From the NCBI RefSeq assembly GCF_900188205.1, contig NZ_FZOH01000003.1, positions 580,539-644,538 of the forward strand: 64,000 bases of DNA. The letters are read 5' to 3'. This DNA is from Geodermatophilus saharensis (lineage in GTDB: Bacteria > Actinomycetota > Actinomycetes > Mycobacteriales > Geodermatophilaceae). This document shows, in pieces, positions 16,836 to 25,628 of this stretch; position 1 is the first letter of the stretch, and every line of letters starts with the position of its first letter. The notes beneath the pieces are model-generated. The model was not told the DNA's origin and ran no database searches. It saw only the letters and a list, made by a program, of their open reading frames with translations. The position numbers were made by a program, and so were the translations under genes.

Positions 16836-17837
16836 GTGAACGACTCCCCGGCGGTCGAGGCCGTCGACCTGGCCAAGCACTTCGGCGACCACCGCGCCGT
16901 CGACGGCGTCAGCTTCGTCGTCCCCACCGGCACCGTCCTCGGCCTGCTCGGCCCCAACGGCGCGGGCAAGACCACGCTGGTGCGGATGCTGACCACCCTC
17001 AGCGTGCCCACCAGCGGCACCGGCCGGGTGGCGGGGTTCGACGTCGTCGAGGAGCCCCAGGCGGTCCGGCGCAGCATCGGCCTGACCGGCCAGGCGGCGA
17101 CGGTCGACGAGATCCTCACCGGGCGGGAGAACCTCCGGCTGATCGGCAGCCTCTACGGGCTGTCCCGCGGCTACGTGCGGCGGGCGTCGGAGGAGCTGCT
17201 GGAGCGCTTCGACCTCGCCGCGGCCGCCGACCGGCCGGCGAAGTCCTACTCCGGGGGCATGCGCCGCCGGCTCGACCTCGCCGTCAGCCTGCTCGCCGCG
17301 CCGCCGATCCTCTTCCTCGACGAGCCCACCACCGGCCTGGACCCGCAGAGCCGGTCGGGGCTGTGGGAGGTGCTCCGGGAGCTGGTCCAGGAGGGCACCA
17401 CGCTGGTGCTGACCACCCAGTACCTGGAGGAGGCCGACCACCTCGCCGACGAGATCGTCGTCGTCGACCGGGGCCGGGTCATCGCCGCCGGCACCCCGAC
17501 CCAGCTCAAGGACCAGGCGGGGCAGGCCAGCGTCGTGGTCACCCTGACCTCCGCCGCCGACCTGGAGGCGGCCGCGGCGCTGCTGCGCGCCCACTCCCCC
17601 GAGGTGCACGTGGAGGCGGGCAGCCGGCGGCTGACGGCGCAGGCCGGCGGGCTGGGCGACATGACCCGCATCGCCACCGTCTTCGAGCACAGCGGGATCG
17701 AGCTCGACGACCTGGGGCTGGCCCGGCCCAGCCTCGACGACGTCTTCCTGCACCTGACCGGCCACCGCGCCGAGTCCACCGACAGCCCCACCGCCGCCAC
17801 CACGACCGGGACCGCCCCCGAGGGAGCCGCGCCGTGA
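16836..17837 (+). CDS. DrrA-like ABC exporter, ATP-binding subunit
   Basis: ATPase of a daunorubicin-resistance-type ABC exporter, 333 residues. Walker A GPNGAGKTT, signature YSGGMRRRLDLAVSL, Walker B ILFLDEPTTGLDPQSR, and the C-terminal region with LARPSLDDVFLHLTGH, typical of DrrA-family proteins. GTG 16836 is chosen because homologous sequence begins just after it; GTG 16809 is in frame but adds nine unlikely residues. Ends GTGA-overlapped with the permease. The family exports drugs, lipids or antibiotics; substrate here is unknown. Confidence 0.9.
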   Translation: MNDSPAVEAVDLAKHFGDHRAVDGVSFVVPTGTVLGLLGPNGAGKTTLVRMLTTLSVPTSGTGRVAGFDVVEEPQAVRRSIGLTGQAATVDEILTGRENLRLIGSLYGLSRGYVRRASEELLERFDLAAAADRPAKSYSGGMRRRLDLAVSLLAAPPILFLDEPTTGLDPQSRSGLWEVLRELVQEGTTLVLTTQYLEEADHLADEIVVVDRGRVIAAGTPTQLKDQAGQASVVVTLTSAADLEAAAALLRAHSPEVHVEAGSRRLTAQAGGLGDMTRIATVFEHSGIELDDLGLARPSLDDVFLHLTGHRAESTDSPTAATTTGTAPEGAAP

Positions 17838-18676
17838 CCGCCACCCAGTCCCCGCCCCGGGCCACGACCCGCCCGCAGATCGACCCGCCGTCGCTGCTGC
17901 GGGCCTCGGCCACGATCGTCTGGCGCAACCTGATCCACATCCGGCGGATGCCGGAGATGCTGCTCGACGTCACCGTGCAGTCGGTGATGTTCGTGCTGCT
18001 GTTCGCCTACGTGTTCGGCGGCGCGATCGCGGTGGCCGGCTCGAACTACCGGGAGTTCCTGCTGCCCGGGATCATGGTGCAGACGATGGTCTTCTCCTCC
18101 GCCATCGTGGCGATGGGGCTGACCAACGACCTGCAGAAGGGGTTCGTCGACCGCTTCAAGTCGCTGCCGGTGCCGCGGCCGGCGGTGCTGGTCGGGCGGA
18201 GCATGTCCAGCCTGATCCACTCCAGCATCGGCGTCGCGGTCATGGCGGTGACCGGGCTGCTCATCGGCTGGCGGATCCGCGACGGCGTCGTCGACGGCGT
18301 CCTGGGGTTCGCCCTGCTGCTGCTGTTCGGCTTCGCGATGATCTGGCTGGGCATCTGGGTCGGCTCGCTGATGCGCACCGTCGAGGCCGTGCAGGGGTTC
18401 ATGTTCACCGTCATGTTCCCGCTGACGTTCGTGGCCAACACCTTCGCCCCGACGGAGAGCATGCCCGCGTGGCTGCGCACCATCGCCGAGTGGAACCCCG
18501 TCTCGGCGCTGACCCAGGCCTGCCGGGACCTGTGGGGCAACGGGCTGCCGGCACCGGCCGACGCCGCCTGGCCGCTGCAGCACGCCGTCGCGGTGTCCAT
18601 CGCCTGGTCGCTGCTGCTCACCGCGGTGTTCGCGCCGCTGGCGGTGTCGGCGTTCCGCCGCCGCTCCCGGGACTGA
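17834..18676 (+). CDS. DrrB-like ABC exporter, membrane subunit
   Basis: ABC-2 permease of 280 residues with six hydrophobic segments, beginning after ATIVWRNLIHIRRMPEMLLDVTVQS, a pattern common in DrrB proteins. It contains NYREFLLPGIMVQTMVFSSA and the conserved NDLQKGFVDRFKSLPV loop. GTG 17834 overlaps the ATPase stop by four bases. Forms the membrane channel with the upstream ATPase. A bidirectional hairpin follows. Confidence 0.9.
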   Translation: MTATQSPPRATTRPQIDPPSLLRASATIVWRNLIHIRRMPEMLLDVTVQSVMFVLLFAYVFGGAIAVAGSNYREFLLPGIMVQTMVFSSAIVAMGLTNDLQKGFVDRFKSLPVPRPAVLVGRSMSSLIHSSIGVAVMAVTGLLIGWRIRDGVVDGVLGFALLLLFGFAMIWLGIWVGSLMRTVEAVQGFMFTVMFPLTFVANTFAPTESMPAWLRTIAEWNPVSALTQACRDLWGNGLPAPADAAWPLQHAVAVSIAWSLLLTAVFAPLAVSAFRRRSRD

Positions 18677-18681
18677 CCGCG

Positions 18682-18714
18682 CGCACCGGCCCGGGTCGTC
18701 AGCGGGCCGGTGCG
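18682..18714. terminator. Bidirectional hairpin between drrB-like gene and ftsH
   Basis: An 11-bp perfect stem (CGCACCGGCCC at 18682-18692 with GGGCCGGTGCG at 18704-18714) and an 11-base loop. It overlaps the last codons of the convergent ftsH gene. Confidence 0.6.
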
Positions 18715-20792
18715 GCGGCGACGTCCTGGGGCGGGCCCGGTGCGCGGGGCGCGGGCGGCGCCTCGCCCCGGGCCGCGGCCGCCGGGTCCGTCGCCGGGGC
18801 GGTGGCCGGGGTGAGGCCCGCGGCGGCGTAGGCCTCGTCGGCCTCGAGCGTCTCCCGCTCGAGGAGGACGTGCGCGAGCCGGTCGAGGCGCTCGCGGTTC
18901 CCGCTCAGCGTGGCCAGCGCCTCGGCGTAGCACTCCTCGACCAGCCGGCGGACCTCGACGTCGACGAGTTCCCGGGTCGCCGGGGCGACGCCGTCGAGGC
19001 CGAAGGGCTGCTCGCCGGAGGCCGGCAGCACCGCGACCGGGCCGACCGCGGCGGACATGCCCCAGCGGCCGACCATCTGGCGGGCGATGCGGGTGACCTG
19101 CTCGAGGTCGTTCTCCGCGCCGGTGGTGACGTCGCCGTAGACGACCTCCTCGGCGGCCCGCCCGCCCAGCGCGCCGACGATCCGCCCGCGCAGGTACCGC
19201 GCCGAGTAGCCGTACCGGTCGCCCTCCGGCGTCTGCACGGTCACCCCGAGCGCCTGCCCCCGCGGGATGATCGTCACCCGGCGCACCGGGTCGGCCCCGG
19301 GGGTGAGCATGCCGAGCAGCGCGTGCCCGGACTCGTGGTAGGCGGTGCTGAGCTTCTCCTCCGGAGACAGCACGATGCCGCGCACCGTGCCGAGGACGGT
19401 CTTCTCCAGCGCCTCGCCGAGGTCGGCGCCGGTGACCGTGTCGCGGCGGTGCTTGGCGGCCAGCAGTGCGGCCTCGTTGACCAGGTTCGCGAGGTCGGCG
19501 CCCACCATGCCCGGCGTCGCGGCGGCCACCGCGGCGAGGTCGACGTCGGGGTCCAGCGGCACCCCGCGGGTGTGCACCCGCAGGATCGCCAGCCGCCCGG
19601 CGCGGTCGGGGGCGCCGACGGTCACCCGCCGGTCGAAGCGGCCCGGCCGCAGCAGGGCGGGGTCCAGGATCTCGGGGCGGTTGGTGGCGGCCAGCACGAC
19701 GACGCCCTCGTTGCCCTGGAAGCCGTCCATCTCGGTGAGCACCTGGTTGAGCGTCTGCTCCCGCTCGTCGACGCCGCCGGTGACGCCCGCGCCGCCGCGG
19801 GCCCGGCCGATGGCGTCGAGCTCGTCGATGAACACGATCGCCGGGGCCACTTTCTTGGCCTGGGTGAACAGGTCGCGCACCCGGCTGGCGCCGACGCCCA
19901 CGATCGCCTCGATGAACTCCGAGGCCGAGATGGAGAAGAACGGCACCCCGGCCTCCCCGGCCACCGCGCGGGCGAGCAGCGTCTTGCCGGTGCCGGGCGG
20001 GCCGGACAGCAGCACGCCCCGCGGGATGCGGGCCCCGAGGCGGCTGTAGCGGCCGGGGTCGCGCAGGAAGTCGACGATCTCGCTGACCTCGTGCTCGACC
20101 TCGTCGATGCCGGCGACGTCGGCGAACGTCGTCCGCCGGCCGCTGTCGGGCCGGTAGAGGGTCGCCCGGGACCGGCCGAAGCCGCCGAGCGCGCCGCCCG
20201 CCCCGGAGGCCGCCCGGCGCCGCAGGAACCACAGCAGCAGCCCGACCAGCAGCAGGGTCGGACCGAAGCCGACGACCACCTGCACCCACAGCGGCGGCCC
20301 GGCGTCGGGGGGACGCGCGTCGACGGTGACGCTCTGCGCCTCCAGCGCCGACAGCAGGTCGTCGGTGGCGAAGGAGGGCCGCTGCGTGGTGAAGCGCTCC
20401 GCCGAGTCCTCCGGCCCGGGCGGGTCGACGGCGGTCGTGAAGCGGCCGTCGATGGTCTCGTCCGTCGAGGTCACCGAGGCGACGTTCCCGGCGCTGACCT
20501 GGGCGGTGAAGAACGTGTAGGGGACCTCGGCCCGCGGCGCCGGTCCCATCGCCACCGCGGCGATGACCCAGTTCGCGACGAGCGCGGCGAGCACCAGCCA
20601 CCAGAACCAGCCCAGCCGCGGCCGCTGCCCGTCGGTGCGGCCGCGGTCCTCGGGCATGCCCTCGACGCGCCAGGGCGCCGGGCGGTGCGGGGTGCCGTCC
20701 TCGCGCCCGCGCAGCCGGGCCCACAGCCCGCGCCGGCGTCCGCCGTCGTCCTGCGGGGCGACCGGCTCCCCCGGCGTCGTGGCACTGGCCAT
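18699..20792 (-). CDS. ftsH: ATP-dependent zinc metalloprotease FtsH
   Basis: Membrane-anchored AAA protease of 697 residues that degrades membrane and soluble proteins. Two N-terminal transmembrane segments (about 61-80 and 167-190) flank an extracytoplasmic domain. AAA motifs: Walker A GPPGTGKT, Walker [13 protein letters not shown] and the second region of homology [18 protein letters not shown]. The protease site is HESGH, with the third metal-ligand region at [18 protein letters not shown] 20792 has GGGAGGA about five bases upstream. The Pro/Ala-rich C-terminal tail is typical of actinobacterial FtsH. Single-gene unit; whether this is the only FtsH of the genome cannot be told. Confidence 0.95.
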   Translation of the reverse strand: MASATTPGEPVAPQDDGGRRRGLWARLRGREDGTPHRPAPWRVEGMPEDRGRTDGQRPRLGWFWWLVLAALVANWVIAAVAMGPAPRAEVPYTFFTAQVSAGNVASVTSTDETIDGRFTTAVDPPGPEDSAERFTTQRPSFATDDLLSALEAQSVTVDARPPDAGPPLWVQVVVGFGPTLLLVGLLLWFLRRRAASGAGGALGGFGRSRATLYRPDSGRRTTFADVAGIDEVEHEVSEIVDFLRDPGRYSRLGARIPRGVLLSGPPGTGKTLLARAVAGEAGVPFFSISASEFIEAIVGVGASRVRDLFTQAKKVAPAIVFIDELDAIGRARGGAGVTGGVDEREQTLNQVLTEMDGFQGNEGVVVLAATNRPEILDPALLRPGRFDRRVTVGAPDRAGRLAILRVHTRGVPLDPDVDLAAVAAATPGMVGADLANLVNEAALLAAKHRRDTVTGADLGEALEKTVLGTVRGIVLSPEEKLSTAYHESGHALLGMLTPGADPVRRVTIIPRGQALGVTVQTPEGDRYGYSARYLRGRIVGALGGRAAEEVVYGDVTTGAENDLEQVTRIARQMVGRWGMSAAVGPVAVLPASGEQPFGLDGVAPATRELVDVEVRRLVEECYAEALATLSGNRERLDRLAHVLLERETLEADEAYAAAGLTPATAPATDPAAAARGEAPPAPRAPGPPQDVAAAPAR

Positions 20793-21008
20793 CGGGGTCC
20801 TCCCGGGGTGTCGGGCGCAGCCTCGTCCGCCGCGGTTGCCGCACCACCGTGCCGCCCCGCCGGCGCCCGTCGCGCCAGGGAGTGCCCCTGGCCCGTTCCC
20901 TGGGCGGCCGTCCCGCCCGTCGCCATCGGCACCGCGCGGTGTCGACCCGGTGCTGCCTCCCGCGCCCGGAGACGACACCAGGTCGACACCGGGCGCGAGC
21001 CGTCGGCG

Positions 21009-21848
21009 TCACCCGGCGCTGCACCACTCCCCCGGCGTGTGCACGCCGTGGGCCACCCGCAGGTCGACGCCGTCGTCGCCGGGCACCAGGTGCGGCGAGG
21101 GCCGCCAGTGGTGCCGCGGCGCGGTGGGCCGGGCGGCGGCGTGCGCGGCGAGCGCGGCCGGCAGCAGCCGCATCCGCGCGGCGAGCCACGCGTCGTCCCA
21201 GGGGCCGTCCTCCACCACCGAGGCGGCGGGCCGGAACTCCAGGTAGACGGTGCGCCGGAGCGGCGAGCCGGCGGTGGGCGGCGAGCCGTGCACCACCATG
21301 TCGTCGTGGACGAGCACGTCCCCCGGGAACATCGGCACCTCCACCGCGCCGGGGACGTCCCAGCCGTGCTCGTCCCGCAGGCCGCAGGCGTCGGTGCGGG
21401 CCCGCTGGGAGCCGGGCACCACCCGCAGCGCGCCCTGCCCGGGCAGCGCGGCGTCGAGGTAGACGTCGACGTTGAACAGCCGGTGGCGCCGGGCGTGGAC
21501 GGCGTCCTGGTGCCAGGGCACCGGCGCGCCGGCGCCCGCCGCCTTGACCACCAGCGACTCGTAGGTGGGCACCAGGTCCGGCCCGGCCAGCGACTCGGCG
21601 ATGCCGAGCACCTCCGGGCTGCCGAGCAGCTCCAGCGAGGCGTCCTCGCCCTTGTCGTGCAGGTAGTCCACCCGCCACAGCACGCCGTTCGAGAACAGGT
21701 GGTCGCCGGTGGGCGGCATCGCCGTCCACCGGTCGGCGGCGGCGCGCAGCCGGGCGAGCAGGTCGGCGGGGATCCGGTCGCGCAGCACGAGGTAGCCGTC
21801 GGCGTCGAAGCGGGCGACCTGGTCGGGCGTCAGGGACAGCGGGGTCAT
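21009..21848 (-). CDS. Phytanoyl-CoA dioxygenase (PhyH) family protein
   Basis: Predicted non-haem iron, 2-oxoglutarate-dependent oxygenase, 279 residues. The start LTPDQVARFDADGYLVLRDRIPADLLARLR is typical. The iron triad is visible: His and Asp in WHQDAVH and the distal His in DDMVVHGSPPTAG, with a following Arg (LRRTVYLEFRP) to bind 2-oxoglutarate. Divergent from an AraC-type regulator across a 41-base gap, a common regulator/target layout. The substrate is not predictable. Confidence 0.85.
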   Translation of the reverse strand: MTPLSLTPDQVARFDADGYLVLRDRIPADLLARLRAAADRWTAMPPTGDHLFSNGVLWRVDYLHDKGEDASLELLGSPEVLGIAESLAGPDLVPTYESLVVKAAGAGAPVPWHQDAVHARRHRLFNVDVYLDAALPGQGALRVVPGSQRARTDACGLRDEHGWDVPGAVEVPMFPGDVLVHDDMVVHGSPPTAGSPLRRTVYLEFRPAASVVEDGPWDDAWLAARMRLLPAALAAHAAARPTAPRHHWRPSPHLVPGDDGVDLRVAHGVHTPGEWCSAG

Positions 21849-21889
21849 GCCCCCGATGCTCGGCCGCACCGGCGCGGGAGACTCCCGGC

Positions 21890-22792
21890 ATGGACGGCGG
21901 TGCTTCCCGGATCCTCGCCGGGTCCGCGCCCGAGCCGCTGCTCGCCGGCCCGGTGCACGAGGAGCACGGGCTGGCCTGCCGGCTGAGCACCCGGCCGGTG
22001 ATGCGCCGCGCGCACCGGCACGACGACGTCGAGCTCGCGCTGGCCGTGGGCGGCTGGGTGGAGCACGAGCACGCGGGCCGGGGGGTGCGGGTGGACGACG
22101 GGACGCTGGTCGTGGCCTGGGGCGCGCTGCCGCACCGGGTCAGCGCGGCCGCCGACGGCGCGGCGGTGCGGTGGCTGACCGTGCCGCTGGCCGACGCGCT
22201 GGAGTGGGACGTCGAGGGCCGGCTGACCGCGGCGCTGCTGCGCGGCGAGCGGTGGGTGCTGCCCGGCCGCTCCGCCGACGCCGCGCGGTTCGCCGGGTGG
22301 GCGGCCGACCTCGCCGGCGGCGTGCCCGCGCGGGCCCGGGCGGCCCGGCTGGAGGCGCGGGCGCTGCTGGAGCGGCTGTCGGTCACCGCCCCGGCCCCGG
22401 TCGACGACGACACCGGCGACGACGACCCCGCGCCGGAGACCGCCGGGGACCGGCACGCCCGGCGGGTGGCGGAGATGGCGGCCTTCGTCGCGGCGCGGTT
22501 CCGCGAGCCGGTCGGCGTCACCGAGGTCGCGGCGGCCGCCCACCTGCACCCGGCCACGGCGACCGCCGCCTTCCGGGCGGTCACCGGCACCACGCCCGGC
22601 GCGTTCCTGCTGCGGTGCCGGCTCGCCGAGGCCCAGCGGCTGCTGCTGGTCACCGGAGCGGACGTCGACGCCGTCGCCCGGCGGGCCGGCTTCGGGTCGA
22701 CCAGCAGCTTCTACGCCGCCTTCACCCGTGAGGTGGGCGAGCCGCCGGCGGCCTGCCGGCGCCGCCGGCTGGCCCGCCGCGACCTCGTCTGA
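21890..22792 (+). CDS. AraC family transcriptional regulator
   Basis: 300-residue regulator with an N-terminal cupin-like sensing domain (VMRRAHRHDDVELALAVGGWV) and a C-terminal double helix-turn-helix from about residue 195 (VGVTEVAAAAHLHPATATAAFRAVTGTTPGAFL and VDAVARRAGFGSTSSFYAAFTREVGEPP). Divergent from the PhyH-family gene, which it probably controls by binding the short shared gap. The inducer is unknown. Confidence 0.9.
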   Translation: MDGGASRILAGSAPEPLLAGPVHEEHGLACRLSTRPVMRRAHRHDDVELALAVGGWVEHEHAGRGVRVDDGTLVVAWGALPHRVSAAADGAAVRWLTVPLADALEWDVEGRLTAALLRGERWVLPGRSADAARFAGWAADLAGGVPARARAARLEARALLERLSVTAPAPVDDDTGDDDPAPETAGDRHARRVAEMAAFVAARFREPVGVTEVAAAAHLHPATATAAFRAVTGTTPGAFLLRCRLAEAQRLLLVTGADVDAVARRAGFGSTSSFYAAFTREVGEPPAACRRRRLARRDLV

Positions 22793-22828
22793 GCCACCGG
22801 CCGGCGGGGGTCGGCACCGGGACGGACG

Positions 22829-23410
22829 TCAGGCGTCCAGCCCGGAGAAGGTCGGCGTGGCCTGCTCGCCGTCCCAGGTGACCCGGAAGGTGAAGGCCTC
22901 CTCCAGCGCCGCGCGGTACTGCTCGGCCTCGTCCTCGGTGATGGTGCCGTCGGCCAGCAGGGTGTCGATGGCCGGGCCGTACTCCGCGACGAGCGCGTCG
23001 ACGAGGTCCTGCGGGTCGACGCCGACGTCCTCGGCGACGGCGGCCAGGTTCTGCCCGGCGTCCATGCGCACGTGCAGCTCGTCGTGGCTGATGGCCAGCA
23101 CCTCGTCCAGGACGTCCTCGACGGGCTGGTGCCCGCGGTGCAGGCCCAGGCCCGCGTCGCCGTAGGCCTCCTGCACCAGCTCCACGAGCTGGGCCTCCGT
23201 GGTGACGGAGGCGACGTCGATGCCGCCCGGCCCCCCGCCGCCCGGGCCGCCATCGGTGGTACTGCTGCCGGAGGTGCCGCTGTCGGTGCTGCTGCTGTCG
23301 CTGGACACCGTGCTGCCGGCGGTGGCGGCCTCGACGGTGGTGCCGCAGGCGGCGGCGACGGGGACGACGGCGGCGAGGAGGACGGCGGCGAGGGTCCTGC
23401 GGAGCTTCAT
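22829..23410 (-). CDS. Predicted lipoprotein of unknown function
   Basis: 193 residues. The N-terminus MKLRRTLAAVLLAAVVPVAAACG is a lipoprotein signal with Cys22 as the likely lipidated residue. A Ser/Thr/Gly-rich linker (about 30-63) follows, then an acidic helical domain (VTTEAQLVELVQEAYGDAGL..., DPQDLVDALVAEYGPAIDTLLADGTITEDEAEQYRAALEEAF). The repeated DxxQDLVD- and TEDEAEQY-like helices resemble short helical modules seen in other actinobacterial secreted proteins, but I do not recognise a family. Divergent from a HupE/UreJ-like gene over a 176-base gap containing a nested dyad. Confidence 0.6.
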   Translation of the reverse strand: MKLRRTLAAVLLAAVVPVAAACGTTVEAATAGSTVSSDSSSTDSGTSGSSTTDGGPGGGGPGGIDVASVTTEAQLVELVQEAYGDAGLGLHRGHQPVEDVLDEVLAISHDELHVRMDAGQNLAAVAEDVGVDPQDLVDALVAEYGPAIDTLLADGTITEDEAEQYRAALEEAFTFRVTWDGEQATPTFSGLDA

Positions 23411-23500
23411 CGGGGGCTTCTCTCGTGCTCGGAGGGAGTCGGTCGGGCCCCACGGTGGGCGGCGCGTCTCCGGTCGGGCTGGGCGAGCCCTGCGAGAACA

Positions 23501-23562
23501 CTGGGAGACAATGCGGTCGCGCTGGGTGACGAGTTCCCAGCCCGCGCCCGGGGACCTCCCAG
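23501..23562. promoter_or_regulatory. Nested CTGGGA/TCCCAG dyad in a divergent promoter gap
   Basis: Four boxes: CTGGGA 23501-23506, CTGGGT 23522-23527, TCCCAG 23535-23540 and TCCCAG 23557-23562. The outer and inner pairs share almost the same centre (about 23531) and same-sense boxes are 21-22 bases apart, i.e. two helical turns. This layout suggests cooperative binding of a dimeric regulator between the lipoprotein and HupE-like genes. Confidence 0.4.
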
Positions 23563-23586
23563 GAACGGTCGGCACGGTCGGGCGCC

Positions 23587-24861
23587 ATGCCCTCCCCCCT
23601 CCCCCGCCGGCTCGCCGCCGGTTCCGCCCTCGCCGGCGGCCTGGTGCTGCTCACCCCGACGCCCGCGAGCGCGCACAGCCTCCACAGCAGCACGCTGTCG
23701 GTGCGGGTCGGCGAGGACTCCGTCGACGTCACCGTCAGCGTCGCGACGGCGACGCTCGACCGGGCGCTGGGCACCGACACCGGCTCCTCCTCCGCCGACG
23801 CCGTCGTCGCCTACCTCGACGATCACCTGACCGTCACCGGCGCCGACGGCAGGGCGTGGGCCGAGACGTACACCGGCGTCGTCCGGGAGTCCGTCGAGGG
23901 CATCGACTCGATCGGCGTGGAGGTGACCCTGGACCCCGGCGGCGCCGACCCGTCGGCGTTCACGCTCGCCTACGACGGGGGCATCGAGGCCGACCCCACG
24001 CACGAGGCCGTCGTCGTGCTCACCGACGCCGCCGGGGACATCTCCACCGCCGGCGTCCTGACCGCCGCCGACGCCAGCCTGCAGGTCGGCGACGTGGCCG
24101 CCACCGGGATCACCGACATGGTGGGGTACGGCCTGCACCACGTGCTCGCCGGCGCCGACCACCTGCTGTTCCTGCTCACCCTGCTGCTGGTGGCACCCGT
24201 CGTCGTGGTCGCCGGGCGATGGCGGCGGCGCGAGGGGCCGGTCCCGACGCTGCGACGGGTCCTCGCTGTCGTCACGGCGTTCACCGTGGGCCACTCGCTG
24301 ACGCTGATGGCCTCGGCGCTCGGCTGGGTGTCGGTGCCGGCCGCGCCGGTCGAGGTGCTCGTCGCCGTCTCGGTGGGGGCGGCGGCGGTGCACGCCGCCC
24401 GCCCGCTCGCCCGCGGCGGGGAGGTGCTGCTCGCCGGCGGCTTCGGCCTCGTGCACGGGCTGGCCTTCGCCGGGATCCTCACCGACCTCGGCCTCGGCGG
24501 CACGGCGTCGGTTCCCGCGCTGCTCGCGTTCAACGTCGGCGTCGAGCTGGCCCAGCTGCTCACCGTCGCGCTGGTGTTCCCGTCGCTGTACCTGGCGTCG
24601 CGGACCCGCTGGTACCCCGCGGTGCGCCTGGCCGGCGCGGCCGTCGCCCTCGTCGCGGCCCTCGGCTGGGCGCTGGACCGCCTCGGCGTGCTGGCCGACC
24701 CGCTGGCCGGGGCGGAGGAGGCGGTCATCGCCCGTCCCTGGACCGGAGTCGCCGGCCTGGCCCTGGTGGCGGTCTGCTGCTGGCTCGCCGACCGCCGCGT
24801 CCCGTCCCGGCCGGCGGTCGGCGGCGTGCCGGCCGAGCCCCCCGTCCCCGCCACCAGGTGA
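23587..24861 (+). CDS. HupE/UreJ-like membrane protein
   Basis: 424 residues. A signal peptide (about 1-29, ending PASAHS) leads an extracytoplasmic N-terminal domain of about 150 residues. About seven transmembrane helices follow, with the HupE/UreJ motifs GLHHVLAGADHLLFLL, FTVGHSLTLMASALGW and FGLVHGLAFAG, whose His and Asp residues are candidate metal ligands. Proteins of this family are tied to nickel or cobalt uptake for hydrogenase and urease, but no such enzyme is encoded in the window, so metal and purpose are uncertain. Confidence 0.82.
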   Translation: MPSPLPRRLAAGSALAGGLVLLTPTPASAHSLHSSTLSVRVGEDSVDVTVSVATATLDRALGTDTGSSSADAVVAYLDDHLTVTGADGRAWAETYTGVVRESVEGIDSIGVEVTLDPGGADPSAFTLAYDGGIEADPTHEAVVVLTDAAGDISTAGVLTAADASLQVGDVAATGITDMVGYGLHHVLAGADHLLFLLTLLLVAPVVVVAGRWRRREGPVPTLRRVLAVVTAFTVGHSLTLMASALGWVSVPAAPVEVLVAVSVGAAAVHAARPLARGGEVLLAGGFGLVHGLAFAGILTDLGLGGTASVPALLAFNVGVELAQLLTVALVFPSLYLASRTRWYPAVRLAGAAVALVAALGWALDRLGVLADPLAGAEEAVIARPWTGVAGLALVAVCCWLADRRVPSRPAVGGVPAEPPVPATR

Positions 24862-24902
24862 CGCCGGGGCGGGGACGCCCGACCCCTGGCAGCATCGGCC
24901 GC

Positions 24903-25604
24903 GTGTGCACCGTGGTCGTGCGCTGGTCCGCGGGCCGTCCGGTCCGCGTCCTGGCGCTGCGCGACGAGCTGACGACGCGCGGGTTCGACGACCCGGGCCG
25001 CTGGTGGCCCGAGCTGCCCGACGTCGTCGGCGGGCGGGACTCCGCCGCCGGCGGCACCTGGTGCGCCACCGACGTGGGCACCGGCGTCAGCGCCCTGGTG
25101 CTCAACCGCCCGCAGAAGCCGACCGCCGAGCCGGGCGCGGCCAGCCGCGGCGTGCTGCCGCTGCTCGGGGTGACGCACGGCCCGGACTGGCTCGCGCAGG
25201 CGCAGCTGGAGGGGATGGCGAGCTTCCGGCTCGTGCTGGCCGCCCCGGACGGGCTCACCACCTGGGACTTCGACGGCGAGTCCCTCACCACGACCGCGCA
25301 CGCCGAGGGGACGACGATGATCACCTCCGGCGGCCCGGAGGACCGCAAGGCCGACCGGCACCTGCCCGCCTTCACCGCCGCGGACGCCCCGGACGGCTGG
25401 CGCGCACTGGTGCAGAGCGCACCGCCCCAGGACGACCCCGGCGCGCTGGTGGTCCGCCACGAGGAGGACGGGATGGTCTTCGCGACCGTGTGCGGTCAGC
25501 TGCTCGAGGCCCGCCCGGGCGCGTTGCGCCTGGAGTTCAGCCGCCGCCCCTGGACCGCCGGGTCGTGGCAGGTCACCGACCTCGCGACCACGCGGGGACG
25601 CTGA
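24903..25604 (+). CDS. TANGO2/NRDE family protein
   Basis: 233 residues starting MCTVVVRW with Cys2 where the family has its conserved Cys. A LRDE motif stands in place of NRDE (ALRDELTTRG), then GGTWCATDVGTGVSALVLNRP. The GTG at 24903 is required to place Cys2. Bacterial TANGO2-like proteins have an Ntn-hydrolase-like fold; recent work links the family to haem trafficking, but activity is not settled. It lies 41 bases after the HupE-like gene in the same direction, so may be co-transcribed. Confidence 0.75.
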   Translation: MCTVVVRWSAGRPVRVLALRDELTTRGFDDPGRWWPELPDVVGGRDSAAGGTWCATDVGTGVSALVLNRPQKPTAEPGAASRGVLPLLGVTHGPDWLAQAQLEGMASFRLVLAAPDGLTTWDFDGESLTTTAHAEGTTMITSGGPEDRKADRHLPAFTAADAPDGWRALVQSAPPQDDPGALVVRHEEDGMVFATVCGQLLEARPGALRLEFSRRPWTAGSWQVTDLATTRGR

Positions 25605-25605
25605 A

Positions 25606-25628
25606 CCCCCGGATCAGGGCAGCGGGGG
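25606..25628. terminator. Short hairpin between convergent genes
   Basis: Six-base stem CCCCCG / CGGGGG with an 11-base loop between the TANGO2-like gene and serA; it overlaps the end of serA. Weak but well placed. Confidence 0.35.

Noticed and set aside
21009-24861. Horizontal transfer island
   Set aside because: Base composition and codon use stay like the neighbours; no integrase, tRNA end or direct repeats flank the region.
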